From contig NC_133647.1 of NCBI RefSeq assembly GCF_009905375.1, positions 6,457,144 to 6,521,143 of the forward strand: a stretch of 64,000 bases of DNA, written 5' to 3'. The notes below the pieces were generated by a model that had not been told where the DNA came from, ran no database searches, and was given only the letters and a program-made list of their open reading frames with translations. The position numbers were made by a program, and so were the translations under genes. This DNA comes from Apium graveolens. Lineage: Eukaryota > Streptophyta > Magnoliopsida > Apiales > Apiaceae. This document shows, piece by piece, positions 58,331 to 64,000 of the stretch (position 1 is the stretch's first letter; each line of letters opens with the position of its first letter).

Positions 58331-61300
58331 TGTGATATCCTGGAAAATTATATGAATGTTTTGTGTTAAATAAATAAATATAATGTGTTGTATGAGTTTA
58401 AAATGATTGTTGTCATGATTTTACGTGTTATAATTGCTATTTTTGGCCCCGCAAGGACCATAAATTTTTTTGATTAATTGTTATGTGTTTAATATGCATT
58501 TATTTGAATCGATCCGCAATCTGTATGCGTGTTTATTAGCGTCTTTATCGAGGTACTCGTTTTATCTCGTTTTATGTGTGTTTCAATGTATTTTATGTGT
58601 TTTCGGGGTTTTCTGTTAATTTAGGAATCCTTTCGGTTTCTCAAAAAGAAACGGACCGGGACCCTACCAGGACGTTAAAGCCCTCGAAAATCGTATTTTT
58701 ATTTTTATAAAATTTTGGGACTATCAAATATCCAATATCTTTGCATTTTTGAATTATTCCTAATTATTGGGGAATTTTAATATAAATTTTATATTTATTT
58801 GCTTCTAAAATTATTCCCCATAAATATTATTTTTGGGCCTAATTATTTTAATTATGGGAATAAAACATCCTAATTGATTTTGGATATAGAATTTCAGAAA
58901 ATATAAATAGCTGCATAATTCTTTTTAATTCATTTATTTTCATTAAAATTTCAGAAAACAGAAAGAAAATCAAGAACTTAAGTTTTGGGGTTACAAATCC
59001 ATTCTTGTTCTTCATCCAACGATTTTAGGAGCTTCGGTGATCCTTTTTGACGTTCTAATGCTCGAATTGAAGCCCTTTTCATGCTCTATCTTTCGATACA
59101 AACATCATCAACAAAGGTTGATTATCTTGTTAATTCATTTTTTTGGTTTTCGGTTCGAATTAGTGTTCTTCGTTATATTGATCTTTGGGTGATTTTGATA
59201 GTAGGAATAGCTTTAGCATGTTCAATATAGTCGATTTATGCTATAAGATTGTAGTTTGTAGTCCCGACATACAACCCGGATGGGTTTGGGTGACCTGGTC
59301 CCGACCCATTTCATTCTAATTCAAACCAGGTTTTAAACCTAGAATTCCCAATTTCTGTTTCGTAATGGTGTTTCTGCCCTTTTCCTTTTAAACTTTAATC
59401 AAAATTCATTTTCTATTTTCTAAAAATCATTTCTTTTAATTTCAAAAATCATTTAGTTATTATTTTAAATTCTAAAAAAAATTTACTTAATTATTTTAAA
59501 TTCCATTTTTTTTTATTTTTTTAGTATTTTCAAAAAAATCCAATTTGATTAAATTATTTATAATTTATTTTAGTTAATTATTTATGGATTTAATTAATTG
59601 ATTAAGTCATGTAATCAAATAATTTTATTTATAGATAGTTATGAAAAATATAAATTATTTATAATTAATTCAAATAATTCTTAAAAATTATTTTTGAGCT
59701 TTTAAAATTTATATTTAGTTATATAAAAACAATTAATATTATTATTAATTAATATATTTCTATTTTATTCTTATTTTATTCGTAATAAATAAACCATTCG
59801 TCCGTTTCATATGAAACGAACATGTGTAGACTCATAAAAATATTCCGCTTCCAATAAAAATACTTACGAGACCTAATTTCTTTTTTATTGAAAGGTCGTT
59901 TGATTTGTGAGTCATTCTGAGTCGGTAGCGGATCGATAAATACTGTTATTGACCTGATTTCAATTCTAAACGTACTGAGACCTATCTTTTGACGATCTGA
60001 CTTATGTGTTACATAAATTTTCTGATTATGTGTTATATGAATAACATGACTACGTGTTATATGATATGCATGCTATTTGTTTACAGTTTTAAAATGCCAT
60101 GATTAGTTATAAACGATCGGGTAGATGTCAAGACATATAGTTACGTCGATTGAGTTTGGTTCTATTAATTAAGATAGTCCTTTTGTTTATAGAATCGAGT
60201 AGCAAGGAGTGCAATCAAGTGTTAGACGGAGTTGATAGCCATCAGTTATAAACCAGCGTTATAGTGAGAAGTTATCGAGCATACCAGGCAAGTATTCCTG
60301 AACTTTCTTATGATACATTGCAAGTTTTATGCCCTATTCTAAATTCAGAATAGTGAATTACTTTGTTTATTCTTATACCAGGCAAGTAATCCTGAACTTT
60401 CTTGTAGTATAATTGCAAGTATCCCTACCTTCAATTAACGTTCAAGCGATATTTATTCTGAACTCTATTATGGAAGTTTCCATACTATTCTAAGTTCAGA
60501 ATAGTTAAAAATTTTATATTTCGCTGTAAATTACTTTATACAGTGGAACGTTGAGATGCGATCAGCGAATAACCAATTGTTCTAGTTATTTCGCCATCAG
60601 TTGATGCGATTACTCTGGACCATGTGAAATGGGGAGTTAAATGGATAAGGATGTCATTGATACGACTCCTTTAATTAAAATTGTTTTGTGAATTTGTTAT
60701 TGGTTAACGTAAGAGGTCGATGCAGCGGTCCAGCATGAGCTATTATACGAACGTGTAATATCTTACAAGGCGAATATATTTCTTTTTATGGATATCCAAT
60801 TGGTACGGTATGGCTTCGGGATACCGAGACCTATATTTACGGTATGGCTGCGGGATACCGATGCTGTTTCATGACTGATCATCAGGAACAACAGAGTGCA
60901 TAATTGTGATTTATTAAAGGTATCGCTTAAATATTAAATATTATATCAGCTTCTGGTTTTACTCATCTATTGTTATTGTTGTTCAATTATGAACTATATA
61001 TTGCTTGCTGAGCATTTCTTCGCTCATACTTGTTTATTATTCTGATCTTTCAGCTAAGTCAGAGCAGGTTTGAGTTCCAGGTTTCCCCAGGAGTTATGCA
61101 CTTGTAAATAGTTTGGTGTATTTTCCAGGTAGACTGTTTTGGGACGTTTGAATAGTCTAGAGGTTTGTCATAATATCTGAATAATTTGTAAAACTAAATA
61201 GACTTATGGGTTGTAATAACATTTGGTTTGTATTAGTGCCTGTTTCATACTATAACCTGTGATCAATCCAGTTGCATGCAATGGGTCATATTTATTATTT

Positions 61301-61380
61301 TAATTCCATTATGCCTATTATATTGTGGTTTATCGGTCAGTGACTCCAAAATCTAGACCCCGGATTTGGAGGGCGTCACA
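58331..61380 (+). mobile_element. Gypsy chromovirus 3' LTR, copy B (~3.05 kb)
   Basis: Preceded by AAGGGGGGAATGA, starts TGTGATATCC, ends GGGCGTCACA. Longer than copy A by about 54 bp through indels near 59.5-59.7 kb. TATA-like box at 58902-58910. Confidence 0.8.
58902..58910 (+). promoter_or_regulatory. TATA-like box in gypsy LTR, copy B
   Basis: TATAAATAG, conserved with copies A and C. Confidence 0.5.
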
Positions 61381-61389
61381 GCCTTGGTC

Positions 61390-63300
61390 ATAGAGGATGT
61401 GAAAAATGTTGTGCAGAATTTTGTTGGTTCTTTTGTAGCATCAAGCTCAGTACAACCCTTGTCTACATCAACACCCCGAGAAATCCAAAATCTGTAAGCT
61501 CAAATCTCTTCACTATAGTCTTTCAATGCTTCTTTGTCAACTCAAGTATCTCAGTTGACAGCTTTGGTGCAGAGTCAACAGGAAGACATCATGACCCTAG
61601 TAGACTCCCACAAACATCCCCAAATGTAAAATTCTGTCTCTTTGAGAGCTATTATGGGTGCTTTGAACATTCCTCTTCCTGTATTTCCAGAAGTAGTTAG
61701 ACCTGAAATCCTACTCCTCTAATATTGTCTGCTACCAAGATTAAGGGGGAGATAGAAGATATATTGCTAAAATCATTCAGTCAAGCCACAACTATAGTTC
61801 AAACAAGTCAAGTTGATGTTGGGAAAGAGAGACTACAGAAAGGAGCTAAGGGACCCCGTCTGGAGAAAGGGTTTGATAAATTACTCAGGGTTCTCAAAGT
61901 TTCTCTAACCAATAACTTCTTCACCTGCAAAAAGGCTTTGGACTGTGAACAACTTTCAGGAAATGAGGATTGTGGCCAACATAAATGACTCTAGTATGGA
62001 CAGATGTATGCTGATGTCTCTCAACTATCTAATATCTAAAAAAGCATTTGATCTAGACATTCTGATCAATAAAGTCAACGGGGTGATTCTAGATGATACT
62101 CTCTTGCTAAATGAACTCAAAAAGGCTCAAATAACTGCTTTTCCAGAAGCATATCTCCAACCTAGCAAGGGAGTGACCTACATCTGTTCATCAACCAAAA
62201 GGTGCAAAAATTTTATAATTTCAATGCAGTGCGTCATGTAAAATTTGAGGTTGATCATGATAATATAAGATGGTTTGAAGCACAAAAGGATCAAGACTAT
62301 AGAAGATGAAGATATGATAAAGATACTGGGAAGATAGTTGAAAAATGCTGATAACCTGTTGCATAGAACTCAACCCAATACCAAAGATGATTTGGATGAT
62401 GATGAGCAGAAAAAGGATGAATACAAATCTTCTAGATCAAATCCAAGTCAATCTTCTAAAGCAACAGGAAGCAAGATGTATGAGAAAAGAAAGGAGAAAG
62501 AAGAGAGAAAAGAATATGGAAAGGAAAGCAGGAGGAGTGGTGAAAGGGAGTCACAGAAAAAGAATGTCCATGAATTAAAAGTTTCACAAGTCAAAACTAC
62601 TCAAACCATCAAGCCAAGACAAACACCATCTCAACCAATCCCAATTCAAAAGCCTAAATTCCTACTCCAACAAACTGCAAATACCTTACTCAAACTACCA
62701 ATCAGATCCAGCCAAGTCACACTAAAGAAATTACAAACCTACATTCATTCATACCTCCAGGACTGTTGGGAGAAAACCTAAGAAAATGTAAGCTGATGCT
62801 GGTGTCATCTGGAACTGTTTCAATAAAGATGATTTTCTACCTCTAAACATGAGTGTAATAGATGATGACTACTTTCAACAACTATCTGAAGAAATAGTCA
62901 AAGTTTGGGTTGTCTCTTTGCCAAAAGTGAGAATCTACTATTTGGATGGCTCATTCATCTTGCTTAGCAGGGAAGTAATGGAAACATTCTCAACTACATA
63001 ATTGAAGAGGGTGATTAGCCTGATGAAGGCCAAGGATACAAGTACAAGAATGTGGAAGGCTGTGATGTCTGAAAGGCTGAGAGAAAGGAATGAAAGACAT
63101 GCTAGGATTAAGGCTGAGAAGGAGGAAAGGGAAAGGCAGTATTCCAGGGAGATAGAGATGTTTGAGAAAAGATCAAATCAACTCAAGGCTAGAGGGCTGA
63201 GTAGAATATCTAAAGATGGACATTTTCTAAACATTCATGTTGGCAGATTCTCAAGATTTAGAGTTGTTTACCTCAACACTTACTCATTGGATGAATGACT
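61390..63300 (+). pseudogene. SIRE-like copia 3' ORF remnant, copy B
   Basis: Copy of 34020-35870 with pieces at 61725-61988, 61945-62241, 62338-62781 and 63002-63298. Here some stops of A are absent: the frame at 62338-62781 is longer, and 63002-63298 extends beyond the coiled coil to a segment FLNIHVGRFSRFR that A lacks through a deletion near 35850. The same low-complexity Lys/Ser-rich middle and charged coiled-coil end are seen. No transmembrane span. Function unknown. Confidence 0.6.
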
Positions 63301-63563
63301 CAAGCTGGTAGAAGCCTTAAGAGGGACATAAATAATTGAAGAACTACAAGTACTAGTAATTCACTAGGACCTCATTAGGAAATAATCGGGCTATGAAAAA
63401 TTCACTTGATGGTTGTAATTGTTGAACTTATGTAATCATGAAATGTATAAAAATTTTTATTTATCAATCTTTTAATTTTTATGTATTTGATTTTAGTTTA
63501 GGGTTAGTCTTGTTATGAGGTATGAATTTTTGTTAAGCAATCTTCTCAGAAATTGGGGGAGAT

Positions 63564-64000
63564 TGTTGTGCAAGACATGCCTGTATAATAATAAGACTAA
63601 GTTACATTGAAAGCCCTGAGATTTAGTTGTTTGATAATCAATTTTGTATTTTGTATTATATTTCTTGAGTCTGTAAATAGGTTAAAAGATTAGACTAGAT
63701 GATTTTTTTGTGAACAGATTCATGATAAGGAATAAACTCTGGAAGAAGATTAAGCCATGATCTTGCCTCAGAGAAAAATGTAGAAGCTTAGAGTTGAATA
63801 AAGTTATTCTAGGAAAAATGTTTTAAGTCAAAAAATCTACAAGTCACAGATCAAGCTATATCGAGAAGTCGTTCGAGAAGTCCAGAATGACTTATCGAGA
63901 AGTTCAAAATGGTTTATAGAGAAGTCTCAGAGATATCGACAAGTCAGATGAAGACGTAGAGAACTTGAGATATCGACAAGTCATTTCTACATATAGATAA
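63564..64000 (+). mobile_element. SIRE-like copia LTR, copy B, cut by window end
   Basis: Starts TGTTGTGCAA after AATTGGGGGAGAT; matches the first 437 bp of the LTR at 36140, including the start of its internal repeat array. Confidence 0.8.

Larger units (their letters stand above)
40731..64000. repeat. Segmental duplication, block B
   Basis: Colinear with 13845-37394 in the same orientation, offset by 26.9-27.4 kb apart from insertions and deletions. Starts abruptly inside a SIRE-like LTR and runs off the window. Differences from A: 432 bp more at 45447-45878, a solo LTR instead of an element at 46469, ~289 bp more at 48247-48535, the copia at 50249-55131, and no small TIR element. Confidence 0.88.

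Overview
The window is nuclear DNA of a flowering plant, probably a eudicot. It is A+T-rich and almost wholly made of nested and broken transposable elements: Ty1/copia (SIRE-like, Ivana/Oryco-like and others), Ty3/gypsy (chromovirus Tekay/Del-like, Tat-like, perhaps Athila-like), a CACTA DNA transposon, a small TIR element and two families of ~175-bp tandem repeats. I see no intact host gene, no rRNA or tRNA gene and no bacterial or organellar feature. The plant call rests on the element lineages, initiator-Met tRNA primer sites, the CACTA family and a plant-like RIO1 kinase gene fragment with introns.

Layout. 1-6.0 kb: end of a ~610-bp dispersed repeat (R), broken gypsy gag, a CACTA end, a 175-bp satellite array, then integrase C-terminus/chromodomain and a truncated gypsy LTR. 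6.0-11.3 kb: a second R copy split by a complete 4,697-bp CACTA element (6425-11121; 14-bp terminal inverted repeats, TSD ata) that carries four in-frame exons of a RIO1 kinase gene on the minus strand. 11.3-16.3 kb: minus-strand SIRE-like copia sequence interrupted by the 3' end of a plus-strand SIRE-like element. 13.8-37.4 kb: block A of a large duplication, holding SIRE gag, a copia with TSD caatt, satellite sequence, a small TIR element, Tat-type RNase H remnants, the satellite array with chromovirus 3' end and LTR, and a SIRE 3' ORF with its LTR. 37.4-40.7 kb: a third R copy and a degenerate minus-strand gypsy remnant. 40.7-64.0 kb: block B, colinear with A at an offset of about 27 kb and running off the window.

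The two blocks give a relative history. The caatt copia was present before the duplication: it is now an internally deleted element in A and a solo LTR in B at the same target site. After the duplication a small TIR element appeared in A (27511-27923), A lost segments of 432 and ~289 bp that B keeps, and an Ivana/Oryco-like copia (50249-55131; 333-bp LTRs, TSD atgtt) entered B. That copia has one reading frame with all catalytic motifs but six nonsense codons.

Nothing here looks able to encode a working host protein. The most notable content is the gene capture inside the CACTA element, the satellite-retrotransposon junction seen at three places, and the paired A/B record of how the same insertions decay.
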